Shown here: positions 27,743-35,419 of the stretch, one piece after another
Position numbering within the stretch: the first letter of the stretch is position 1
Layout of the letters: the number at the start of each line of letters is the position of its first letter
Assembly (NCBI RefSeq): GCF_947492535.1
Contig: NZ_CANLNH010000001.1
Span: 248,001 to 312,000, forward strand
Reading direction: 5' to 3'
Length of the DNA: 64,000 nt
Origin: an uncultured Dokdonia sp.
Lineage (GTDB): Bacteria > Bacteroidota > Bacteroidia > Flavobacteriales > Flavobacteriaceae
Position numbers and translations under genes: made by a program
Notes under the pieces: model-generated
The model's input: only the letters and a program-made list of their open reading frames with translations
What the model was told of the DNA's origin: nothing
Databases searched by the model: none

Positions 27743-28384
27743 TTAGGCGTATGATACTATTTCTATAGTACCTTGTTTTAATTTGACCATCCCTTCATTT
27801 TCTAGCTTTTTGAGTAACCTAGAAATCACTTCTCTTGATGATCCTAATTCATAAGCGATCTGTTGATGTGTGGTATGTAAAATAGCACTCCTTTTAAGAG
27901 CCACTTCTTTTTTTAAGTATTCTAGTAATCTGATATCTTTATTTGAAAAAGTAAGAATTTGTATAACCGTAAGTAACTCTTCAAACTTTACATTAAAGAG
28001 ATCATAAATAAACTCATTCTATTTAGGATATTTTTTAGCAATTTCCATGGCTTTATCTGAAGGAATCACAACGACCTGTGCATCTTCTTCAATAACTGCT
28101 TTTACTTGACTAGCTTCATTGCGTACCATGGTAGTAACAGACATCACACAACTCTCACCAGGTTTGATATAGTATAGAAGTACCTCATGACCATCTTGGT
28201 CTTCTTTAAATACTTTTGCGAGTCCAGAAAAAAGTAAAGGGATGAGCTTAACATATGCACCTTGTTTTAAAATAACAGTTCCAGCTTCGAGTGTAACAAC
28301 CTTACTTATTGCAATAATATCTTGCTTAAGTTCTGGCATGGTTGCTAGTTTAGGAAAGTATGTATCTAATGCTTTTGCAATCAA
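27743..28384 (-). pseudogene. Crp/Fnr regulator broken by an in-frame TAG
   Basis: ATG 28384 opens a Crp/Fnr sensor domain that stops at TAG (28019-28021, codon 122). The same frame then continues without further stops through a complete HTH (HQQIAYELGSSREVISRLLKKLE) to TAA at 27743. Total length with the stop read as sense is 213 residues, matching the intact 210-residue paralogue at 31750-32382. In the alignment the TAG stands at Trp120 of the paralogue, so a single TGG to TAG change explains it. The N-terminal piece alone could be made but cannot bind DNA. Confidence 0.85.
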
Positions 28385-28389
28385 TGATT

Positions 28390-28971
28390 TTACTTTTTAA
28401 ACATTTTTATAAATAACTCTCTTTCTGCCCTACTAGTAACAGAATTTGTAGCAGGTTCCATAATTTCAATATCAAAATAAGGACTGAATAATGCCTGATA
28501 TTCTTTTTTGTTTCCACCAAAAGGCGGATGGTCTTCATACAAAGGAGCATCAAACAATAGTCCTACAATTTTCCCATTAGGGACTAATACGCTATGCATT
28601 TTTTTTACATACGCAGGTCGTAAACTAGGTGTTAATGCGCAAAAGAACGTCTGCTCAATAACAAGATCAAATGTCATATCTAGTTCAAAAAAATCAGCTT
28701 GAATCAATTGGTCTTTTGGAAAGTCAGGAATTCGCTGTTGAATATTTTCCAAAGGTGATGTTGCAATATCAATGACATATACATTTTTGAACCCATTGTT
28801 AAATAGATATTCAGCTTCGTGAGAATTGCCACCTCCAGGAATTACAATTTTTAATTCTTTATCCTCTAATTGATCTATATATTCTTTTATGGGTGTAGAA
28901 ATTCTTCCTAAATCCCAACGGGCAGTTTTCTCTTGGTATCTGTTTTCCCAATAATCTTCATTAAGTTCCAT
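28390..28971 (-). CDS. TPMT-like SAM-dependent methyltransferase
   Basis: A 193-residue class I methyltransferase of the thiopurine S-methyltransferase family: an N-terminal DYWENRYQEKTARWDLG, the SAM motif VIPGGGNSHEAEYL and acidic VIDIA. Such enzymes methylate thiols or selenols, fitting the sulfur neighbours. Fifth from the promoter side in the order persulfide dioxygenase, rhodanese, this gene, broken Crp; the gap to the rhodanese is 17 bp. Confidence 0.85.
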   Translation of the reverse strand: MELNEDYWENRYQEKTARWDLGRISTPIKEYIDQLEDKELKIVIPGGGNSHEAEYLFNNGFKNVYVIDIATSPLENIQQRIPDFPKDQLIQADFFELDMTFDLVIEQTFFCALTPSLRPAYVKKMHSVLVPNGKIVGLLFDAPLYEDHPPFGGNKKEYQALFSPYFDIEIMEPATNSVTSRAERELFIKMFKK

Positions 28972-28988
28972 AGTAGATACTGTCGGTT

Positions 28989-29357
28989 TTATTGTCTATT
29001 CCATGCACTCCAACCTCCTTTAAAATCATAAATAGTTGTAAATCCTAGTTCAGTCATCAGTTTACTAGCTCTATGACTACGTACGCCTGCATGACAATAA
29101 ATGTAAACAGGTTTTGTTTTATCCAGTTTTTGAATTTCTTTTGAGAATGTAGCCTTATCGGCAATATTAATATTAATTGCATCATCTATATGGCCTTGAC
29201 TGTATTCTTTTTCGGATCTAACATCTACGAGTTGTACATCTTTACCAATCACATCTGTTTTTAGTGTTTGGAGACCTATGATATGAGCGTCTTTACTTTT
29301 TTGCGCATTACAAGAAAGGCATAGTATAAACAGGGGTATGAAAAATAAGTTTTTCAT
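28989..29357 (-). CDS. Rhodanese-domain lipoprotein
   Basis: 122 residues from ATG 29357 (MKNLFF); the in-frame codons upstream overlap the previous gene. A lipoprotein signal (ILCLSC) is followed by one rhodanese domain with active-site YCHAGVRS. It would transfer sulfane sulfur at the inner face of the outer membrane or in the periplasm. It directly follows the persulfide dioxygenase gene. Confidence 0.88.
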   Translation of the reverse strand: MKNLFFIPLFILCLSCNAQKSKDAHIIGLQTLKTDVIGKDVQLVDVRSEKEYSQGHIDDAININIADKATFSKEIQKLDKTKPVYIYCHAGVRSHRASKLMTELGFTTIYDFKGGWSAWNRQ

Positions 29358-29359
29358 GG

Positions 29360-30775
29360 TTATTTTTTTATAGTTGTTGGACATACATACGAAGTTACAG
29401 GAATTTGAGCATCTTTAATAGCTTTAAAACCACCTGCAATATCAATACTATTATGAATCCCTCTACTTTTTAATATAGAGATGGCAATCATACTGCGATA
29501 ACCTCCTGCACAATGTACATAAAAGGTAGTATCATTAGGATATGTATCTAAATAATCATTTAAAAAGCTCAAGGGTGTGTGATGTGCATTTTCAATATGT
29601 TCTGATGTGTATTCTCCTTGTTTACGTACATCAACTATAGGAACCTCTTTTTCTTCTATAATCTTTTTGAATGCTGTAGCTGTGATAGAAGTCACAGTAT
29701 CGTATTCCATAGCAGCTTTTTTCCAGCTATCAAATCCGCCTTTTAAATATCCTATAGTGTGATCAAACCCTACACGAGATAATCGGGTGATGGTTTCTTC
29801 TTCTCTACCTTCAGGAGTGATTAATAATATAGGCTGCGTTACATCACCTATCAAAGCGCCTACCCAAGGTGCAAACCCTCCATCTATTCCTATAAAAATA
29901 GAACGAGGAATATGGCCCGCTGCAAAGTCTTTTTGATGACGAACATCTAATAGTATGGCACCAGTTTCATTAGCGGCAGTTTCAAACTCTTTTGGAGAAA
30001 GTGCATGCGACCCTCTTTGGATAACCGTTTCTATATCTTCATATCCTTCTTTATTCATTTTTACATTGAGCGGAAAGTATTGAGGAGGAGGCGTTAATCC
30101 ATGTGTAACTTCTTTGACAAACTCAGCTTTTGTCATATCTGCCCTTAATGCATAATTACTTTGTTTTTGACCACCTATCGTTCCTACAGTTTCTTTACTT
30201 AAGTTTTTTCCACAGGCAGAACCAGCTCCATGTGCTGGGTATACAATAACATCATCAGCAAGCGGCATAATCTTGGTGCGTAAACTATCATACAACGTTT
30301 CAGCAAGTTGCTCTTGTGTCATGGAAGCCGCTTTTTGAGCAAGATCTGGACGTCCAACATCTCCTAAAAATAAAGTGTCTCCGCTAAAAATAGCATGATC
30401 TTTTCCCGAGGTATTCCTTAAAAGGTAGGTCGTGCTTTCTATTGTGTGACCTGGTGTGTGAAGTGCTATTATGGTAATGTCTCCTAGTTGAAATTCTTGG
30501 CCGTCTGTAGCAATAATGGCATCAAAAGAAGGATTGGCATTTGGACCATAAACAATCGGAGCACCTGTTTGTTTTGACAGCGTGACATGACCACTCACAA
30601 AATCGGCATGAAAGTGTGTTTCAAAAATGTATTTGATCTTTGCATTTGCTTTATTTGCTTTTTCAATATAAGGTTGTGTTTCACGTAAGGGATCTATAAT
30701 AGCTACTTCTCCATTACTTTCAATGTAGTAGGCTCCTTGGGCTAAACACCCTGTGTAGATTTGCTCGATTTTCAT
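29360..30775 (-). CDS. Persulfide dioxygenase fused to two rhodanese domains (CstB/ETHE1-like)
   Basis: 471 residues from ATG 30775 (MKIEQIY); a longer frame to 30850 is only repeat DNA. The N-terminal metallo-beta-lactamase domain of ETHE1 type has H54-x-H56-x-D58, HTPGH (106-110) and SGDTLF (Asp133). The first rhodanese (about 270-350) lacks its Cys (ITPEGREE); the second has it (HCAGGYRS, Cys422). This matches the CstB layout, which oxidises persulfide and passes the second sulfur to form thiosulfate. The 5' UTR contains the nested repeat. Confidence 0.9.
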   Translation of the reverse strand: MKIEQIYTGCLAQGAYYIESNGEVAIIDPLRETQPYIEKANKANAKIKYIFETHFHADFVSGHVTLSKQTGAPIVYGPNANPSFDAIIATDGQEFQLGDITIIALHTPGHTIESTTYLLRNTSGKDHAIFSGDTLFLGDVGRPDLAQKAASMTQEQLAETLYDSLRTKIMPLADDVIVYPAHGAGSACGKNLSKETVGTIGGQKQSNYALRADMTKAEFVKEVTHGLTPPPQYFPLNVKMNKEGYEDIETVIQRGSHALSPKEFETAANETGAILLDVRHQKDFAAGHIPRSIFIGIDGGFAPWVGALIGDVTQPILLITPEGREEETITRLSRVGFDHTIGYLKGGFDSWKKAAMEYDTVTSITATAFKKIIEEKEVPIVDVRKQGEYTSEHIENAHHTPLSFLNDYLDTYPNDTTFYVHCAGGYRSMIAISILKSRGIHNSIDIAGGFKAIKDAQIPVTSYVCPTTIKK

Positions 30776-30793
30776 GATATATATGTTTATGAG

Positions 30794-30830
30794 TACGCTT
30801 TCGCGCCTGCCTGCCGGTAGGCAGGAAAGC
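30794..30830. repeat. Window palindrome interrupted by a CCTGCC palindrome
   Basis: TACGCTTTCGCG (30794-30805) and AAAGC (30826-30830) are the halves of the common palindrome; between them is a 20-bp near-palindrome CCTGCC-TGCCGGTA-GGCAGG. A similar insert is at 48368-48388. Here it falls in the predicted 5' UTR of the persulfide dioxygenase mRNA and would form a strong hairpin. Confidence 0.8.
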
Positions 30831-30873
30831 AAAATTAGTACGCTTCCCATTGGTATGCAGTAACATTAGTTAC
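30830..30873 (-). promoter_or_regulatory. Crp/Fnr-type promoter of the persulfide dioxygenase operon
   Basis: The operator GTAAC-ATTA-GTTAC (30860-30873, perfect dyad) is centred 36.5 bp upstream of the last base of the perfect -7 box TAATTTTG (30837 to 30830). Confidence 0.82.
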
Positions 30874-30877
30874 AAAA

Positions 30878-31678
30878 CTACTTCGTAAATTCTTTGAAGA
30901 TGATATAAATTCCCATAATGAGGACAAACCAGCCAAATCCTTTTTTTAATTTCTTGCCGTTTATAAAGTTTGTAAGCCACATCCCAATAAAAATACCTGC
31001 GATAGAAATACTCGTAAAACTTAATAAAAAGGACCAATCTATTGTTAAGTTTTCAATATCACCTATAAATCCTATTAATGATTTTATGGCGATGATTAAT
31101 AGGGAAGTAGCTACTGCTTTTTTCATAGGAAGCTTTGCTAGTAATACAAGTGCAGGGATAATAAGAAAACCTCCTCCAGCTCCTACAATGCCTGTGAGTA
31201 CTCCTACAGCAATACCTTCTATAAAGATAATGGGATAATTATAACGAATCGCGGTCTCTTCTTGTTGCTTTTCACGTTTTGTAATGATCATTGAAATAGA
31301 TGCTAATAGCATGATTACAGCAAAAAAAGTCATAATCCCAACATCTTTAGTAACGACATAATCTCCTATAGAAAATAGCCTTTCAGGAATAGTAGGAACA
31401 ATAAACTTTCTAGTCGTATATACAGCTAGTAATGCTGGAATAGCAAATACAATAGCAGTTCTAAAATCAACGAGTCCTTTTCTTATATTATGGATAGCGC
31501 CTACCAGTGCAGATACACCCACCACAAAAAGAGAGTATGCGGTAGCGATTACAGGATTAAAATAGAGAAGGTATACTAAGATTGGTACCGTTAATATAGA
31601 ACCTCCGCCTCCTATAAGACCCAATATAATACCTATGCATAAGGCACCAATGTAACCAAAAATTTGGATGATATCCAT
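30878..31678 (-). CDS. TauE/SafE-type sulfite/sulfoacetate exporter
   Basis: A 266-residue membrane protein with seven or eight helices and glycine-rich IGGGGSILTVPIL and GVVGAGGGFLIIPALV-like repeats, one per half, as in TauE. It would export sulfite or another sulfonate or thiosulfate, the product side of the persulfide dioxygenase. It starts 71 bp after the intact Crp/Fnr gene and is probably read through from its promoter. Confidence 0.88.
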   Translation of the reverse strand: MDIIQIFGYIGALCIGIILGLIGGGGSILTVPILVYLLYFNPVIATAYSLFVVGVSALVGAIHNIRKGLVDFRTAIVFAIPALLAVYTTRKFIVPTIPERLFSIGDYVVTKDVGIMTFFAVIMLLASISMIITKREKQQEETAIRYNYPIIFIEGIAVGVLTGIVGAGGGFLIIPALVLLAKLPMKKAVATSLLIIAIKSLIGFIGDIENLTIDWSFLLSFTSISIAGIFIGMWLTNFINGKKLKKGFGWFVLIMGIYIIFKEFTK

Positions 31679-31749
31679 TTAATATTAGTAGGAGTAGTTT
31701 GTTGTAAATGTACTAATAGTTTTCATAATCAGATTTAGGAAATTTGCTT

Positions 31750-32382
31750 TTACAATGATTTTATATGTATACTGTTTCTATGTAATTCTATTTTACCTTG
31801 ATTCTCTAAGTTTTTTAAAAGTCTAGAGATGACCACTCGTGATGTATGAAGTTCATAGGCAATTTCTTGATGTGTACTATGAATTATGCTACTATCATTT
31901 ACTTTAGATTTGTCTTTAAGGTACTTTAGTAAACGTTCATCCATTTTTAAAAAAGCAATACTATCAATAGTTTCTAGCATTTCCATGAGACGTGTATGAT
32001 AACTTTCAAAAACAAAATTCCTCCAGCTTTTATAGGTTGCTGTCCAGGTTTCCATTTTTTCTATAGGAACCATAATGAGTTTCGTATCGGTTTCTGCAAT
32101 AGCACGTATTTGACTTTTTGTTTCTCCAAGACAACAACTCAATGTCATTGCGCAAGTATCTCCTTTTTCTAAAAAATATAATAATAATTCATCCCCATCT
32201 GAGTCATCCCTTAAAATCTTAATAGCACCACTTATTAATAAAGGCATAGATTTTACATATTGGCCTATTTCTATCATCTTAAAACCTTCAGGTATTTCTT
32301 TAAAAGTACCTACTCTAGATATTTCTTCAAGAAGCGTTGCTTCAAAAAGATGCCCGTAACTATTTTTTAGTTCTTGAATCAT
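31750..32382 (-). CDS. Crp/Fnr regulator, candidate master of the GTRAC regulon
   Basis: A 210-residue regulator: cyclic-nucleotide-binding-type domain, dimer helix, then the HTH HQEIAYELHTSRVVISRLLKNLE. It has cysteines at 77, 83 and 84 (a C-C pair) in the sensor domain, two of which are missing in the broken paralogue; a thiol or persulfide sensor is possible. Its own promoter carries the GTRAC-N4-GTTAC operator, implying autoregulation. It lies among its likely targets. Confidence 0.88.
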   Translation of the reverse strand: MIQELKNSYGHLFEATLLEEISRVGTFKEIPEGFKMIEIGQYVKSMPLLISGAIKILRDDSDGDELLLYFLEKGDTCAMTLSCCLGETKSQIRAIAETDTKLIMVPIEKMETWTATYKSWRNFVFESYHTRLMEMLETIDSIAFLKMDERLLKYLKDKSKVNDSSIIHSTHQEIAYELHTSRVVISRLLKNLENQGKIELHRNSIHIKSL

Positions 32383-32446
32383 CTTGTGAATTTACAGTTT
32401 TTGTGGACCATATTTTCCTTTAAAAATAAATCTAATGTGTTTTAAA

Positions 32447-32490
32447 CAAAAGTAAAATGATCTATATGTTCATACAGTAACAATAGTTAC
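32447..32490 (-). promoter_or_regulatory. Crp/Fnr-type promoter of the regulator gene itself
   Basis: The operator GTAAC-AATA-GTTAC (32477-32490, perfect dyad) is centred 36.5 bp upstream of the last base of the perfect -7 box TACTTTTG (32454 to 32447). No box occurs at this spacing on the plus strand. Confidence 0.82.
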
Positions 32491-32556
32491 ATAAGTAAAA
32501 TAATAGGAGAACTATCATCAAAAGAATAGCTCTATATCATAAAAGGATGTGTAGCT

Positions 32557-32802
32557 TTGCAAGTCCAAAATAATATGATGATAGCATTTAATTCAGTAGA
32601 GGTAGTAGGGTATTTAGCTAGTTTATTTGTATTACTATCTTTTTTTAGAAAAGATATAAGACAACTCCGAATTGTAAATTCAATTGGATGTGCATTTTTT
32701 GTAGCGTATGGAATCTTACTCACAAGCATCCCAATTATTATTACAAATGTGGCCATTTTAATAGTAAATGGATATTATCTTTTTATGAAGAAACCGTCTT
32801 AA
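32557..32802 (+). CDS. Small membrane protein, YgjV/SemiSWEET-like
   Basis: An 81-residue protein (possibly from M at 32578) with three hydrophobic segments: VVGYLASLFVLLSFF, IGCAFFVAYGILL and ITNVAILIVNGYYLF. The pattern resembles the three-helix PQ-loop/YgjV unit. Transport substrate cannot be told. Divergent from the Crp/Fnr regulator. Confidence 0.65.
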   Translation: MQVQNNMMIAFNSVEVVGYLASLFVLLSFFRKDIRQLRIVNSIGCAFFVAYGILLTSIPIIITNVAILIVNGYYLFMKKPS

Positions 32803-33179
32803 AGAAGGAATAAAAGCACTCCAAAAGGTAAGATATAGCCATTTTTCTGATGTATTTTTGTTTATAATTTGAGGTGATTAATTCTTTAAATCTCCATGTT
32901 TTGTTAAACAAAAAATGGATTATAGTCACTATTTATTGACTATAATAGGAAAATTAATAGTTTTTTTATGATTAAAAGAAGCTATTTGATTACTATCTTA
33001 TTTGAAAATAAGTATTTGAAAAACAGTTACTTAATAATAAATTTATGTATCATTGTATAATAGTGTATATAAACAAAATGTTAACATAAACATAATCAAT
33101 AGATCTTTTTTGTCTAATAAACTTTGTTTATTTACATTTACAAACTTTCAAACAACTATTGAATAAACAAATAATAAGT
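32803..33179. other. Intergenic region with two dyads, no gene seen
   Basis: No convincing ORF. It holds a hairpin CCAT-G-TTTTGTT-A-AACAAAA-A-ATGG (32894-32918) followed by a 10-bp inverted repeat ATTATAGTCA/TGACTATAAT (32919-32946). Either could be an operator or a terminator. A near -7 match TACATTTA is at 33133-33140, 40 bp before the next start. Confidence 0.5.
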
Positions 33180-33404
33180 ATGGATATTTTAACTGAAGCG
33201 GAAGCTTTTGAAAATTCCAAAATGAGTCATATGTCGACAAGTGATCGTGTGGTAGCTTCAAGAGAAGCGAAACGACTCATTTTAGCAATTAATGAAATTT
33301 ATAAGGAAACAAAAGAACCGGAGCTGATGGATATGATGAAGAGGCTTACAGAAAAAAAACGTAAGATAGAAAAGCGTCTTAAAGGACGTCCAGATACTGC
33401 TTAA
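33180..33404 (+). CDS. Small basic helical protein, conserved-type hypothetical
   Basis: 74 residues from ATG 33180 (MDILTEAEAF); an upstream TTG is unlikely. Mostly helical, with an acidic first part and a basic C-terminal half (KKRKIEKRLKGR), a pattern seen in small nucleic-acid- or membrane-associated proteins. No family named. It is followed immediately by a strong terminator, so it is a single-gene transcript. Confidence 0.6.
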   Translation: MDILTEAEAFENSKMSHMSTSDRVVASREAKRLILAINEIYKETKEPELMDMMKRLTEKKRKIEKRLKGRPDTA

Positions 33405-33411
33405 ATATACA

Positions 33412-33440
33412 ATGGCTCGCAATCGCGAGCCATTTGTTTT
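33412..33440 (+). terminator. Rho-independent terminator
   Basis: Perfect 9-bp arms ATGGCTCGC/GCGAGCCAT with loop AATC, followed by a T-rich run. Confidence 0.88.
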
Positions 33441-33563
33441 TTAATGAAATTCTACATTGAGAAGTCTGTAAAACGAACTCAATATAGCATATTGAATTAA
33501 TCTTGTAGAAAAGCAAGACGTAAACGTATTACGATTTATAAGAAATTTGCAACCTTTTGGATG

Positions 33564-34616
33564 CTATTTCTTCTTTAGAGATAATAATTCTTGTGCTGCA
33601 CTAAAAGGTGATATCGTATTTTTAGATAGCTGTGCTAATACTTTAGGTAAATGCTCTTTTACTGTAGCGTCTCTATAGAAATTTTCTTTTAAGCTATTTT
33701 CAATAGTTTGTAATAACCAGTAGGTGTTTTGCTTATGGCGTTTTGTTGTAAAATACTCATTTTCTTGTGTGAGTTCTTTATAAGAAAGAATGAGCTCCCA
33801 TATTTCTGAAATTCCTTTGTGTTCTAGCGCACTACAGGTACTTACTTTAGGCGTCCAGTTGCTATCTTTTGGTGGGTATAAGTGTAACGCTTTCGCGAAA
33901 GCGGTCTTAGCCAGTTTTGCAGCTCTTTCATTTTTACCATCAGCTTTATTAATGACGATAGCATCTGCCATTTCAATAATTCCTCTTTTAATTCCTTGTA
34001 GTTCGTCGCCAGCTCCTGCCAATTTTAAAAGTAAAAAGAAATCTACCATAGAGTGTACCATAGTTTCGCTTTGGCCTACTCCCACAGTCTCTATAATAAT
34101 GGTGTCAAAACCTGCGGCTTCACATAAAATAATAGCCTCTCGGGTTTTACGTGCCACACCACCTAAAGAATCTCCAGAGGCAGAAGGTCTTATAAATGCA
34201 TTTTTATCTTGAGAAAGTTCTGCCATTCTCGTTTTATCACCTAGGATACTTCCATGAGATAATGAACTAGAAGGATCTACTGCGAGGACCGCTACTTTTT
34301 TTCCTAAACCTGTAAGATAGTTTCCAAAAGACTCTATAAATGTGCTTTTTCCAACCCCAGGAACACCTGTAATACCTATACGGATAGATTCGTTGGTCTG
34401 TGTTAGGCATTTCTCTATAAGCAATTGTGCTTGGTCTTGATGCGTAGCGACAGTGCTTTCTACTAACGTAATTCCTTTAGATAGCGCTGTGTGATTACCA
34501 GCAATAATATTTTGAGCAAGAAGAGGTATATCAAGAGCAGGTTTTGCCTTTTGTCTATTCCCTCTTGTAAAGGCAGGATTGATACTTCTGTGTATATCAG
34601 ATTTCTTAACTGTCAT
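33564..34616 (-). CDS. meaB: MeaB/ArgK-type GTPase
   Basis: A 350-residue G3E GTPase that protects and loads methylmalonyl-CoA mutase with cobalamin. P-loop GVPGVGKST, switch region VDPSSSLSHGSILGDKTRM, ETVGVGQSE and the guanine-specificity NKAD are visible. The segment T-A-F-A-K-A is encoded by a palindromic repeat (33888-33903). The mutase genes are not in the window. Confidence 0.93.
   Translation of the reverse strand: MTVKKSDIHRSINPAFTRGNRQKAKPALDIPLLAQNIIAGNHTALSKGITLVESTVATHQDQAQLLIEKCLTQTNESIRIGITGVPGVGKSTFIESFGNYLTGLGKKVAVLAVDPSSSLSHGSILGDKTRMAELSQDKNAFIRPSASGDSLGGVARKTREAIILCEAAGFDTIIIETVGVGQSETMVHSMVDFFLLLKLAGAGDELQGIKRGIIEMADAIVINKADGKNERAAKLAKTAFAKALHLYPPKDSNWTPKVSTCSALEHKGISEIWELILSYKELTQENEYFTTKRHKQNTYWLLQTIENSLKENFYRDATVKEHLPKVLAQLSKNTISPFSAAQELLSLKKK
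33888..33903. repeat. Perfect 16-bp palindrome inside meaB
   Basis: CGCTTTCGCGAAAGCG in coding sequence, reading A-F-A-K-A on the gene strand. Confidence 0.9.
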
Positions 34617-34716
34617 AAGAAAAGCTAAGGTACAATTTTACTGTTTTAAAAAATAATGGGTAAGAAATATGATAAGGCATAACATAAGAGTATAAAAACT
34701 TTTAAAAATTAATATT

Positions 34717-35415
34717 ATGAAAAAAATTATTTTAACATCAATGTGCCTTTTAACAGCTTTACTAAGTTATGGACAATGGGCAGGAAGTACAAGTACGTCA
34801 GGAAACACCTATAGGTTTGGAAATGTAGGAATCGGAACTAGTAACCCTCAAGCGAAGCTTCAAGTTGGAACGGGTATATTTTTTCACAATGGAGGAACAC
34901 AGCAAATAGGTTTTCGATTTAATCCAGATACAGGTTTAGATACAGATTCATCTAGATATGGGGGAGCTATTAGGTTTGATCCAACTTCAGGACAGTTTAG
35001 CCTTGGGGTTTCTTCTACGTTTACAAATACTCCATCAAGAATTTTAGTTGCTACCAGAACACTACGTGTAGGAATACGTACAGCACTTCCTGATGCAACG
35101 TTAACTGTAAACGGTGATATTCACGCAAAAGAGGTGCGTGTGGATTTAAATATTCCTGCAGATTATGTATTTGAAAAATACTATACAGGGGAATCTACTT
35201 TAAAAAGTGATTATGTGATGCCAACATTAGAAGAAGTAGCTGCCTATACTAAAGAGAATAATCATTTACCAGGTGTTCCATCTGCACAAGAGATCCAAGA
35301 AGAAGGATTGCATCTTAAAGAAATGACAAACTTGTTATTACAGAAAATAGAAGAGTTAACACTCTATACAATTGAGCAGGAGAAAAGAATTCAAGAATTG
35401 GAAGCTAAACTATAA
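34717..35415 (+). CDS. Secreted tail-fibre-like protein, copy 1
   Basis: A 232-residue exported protein: signal peptide, then the VGIGTSNPQAKLQV repeat-type beta region and a second VGIRTALPDATLTV copy, ending with a conserved C-terminal block (PTLEEVAAYTKENNHLPGVPSAQEI) and a coiled coil. This pattern is common in Bacteroidota surface proteins and resembles phage tail-fibre ends. Copy 2 (37337-38038) is almost identical from about 12 bp before the ATG. It is followed after 4 bp by a T9SS protease gene. Confidence 0.8.
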   Translation: MKKIILTSMCLLTALLSYGQWAGSTSTSGNTYRFGNVGIGTSNPQAKLQVGTGIFFHNGGTQQIGFRFNPDTGLDTDSSRYGGAIRFDPTSGQFSLGVSSTFTNTPSRILVATRTLRVGIRTALPDATLTVNGDIHAKEVRVDLNIPADYVFEKYYTGESTLKSDYVMPTLEEVAAYTKENNHLPGVPSAQEIQEEGLHLKEMTNLLLQKIEELTLYTIEQEKRIQELEAKL

Positions 35416-35419
35416 GATT

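Noticed and set aside
27743-28384. TAG as a recoded amino acid (pyrrolysine) in the Crp/Fnr gene
   Set aside because: Nothing suggests recoding in this group, and a TGG to TAG mutation against the paralogue explains it.
30776-30850. N-terminal extension of the persulfide dioxygenase
   Set aside because: The extra codons come from nested repeat DNA and the promoter; the ETHE1-like domain starts at MKIEQIY.
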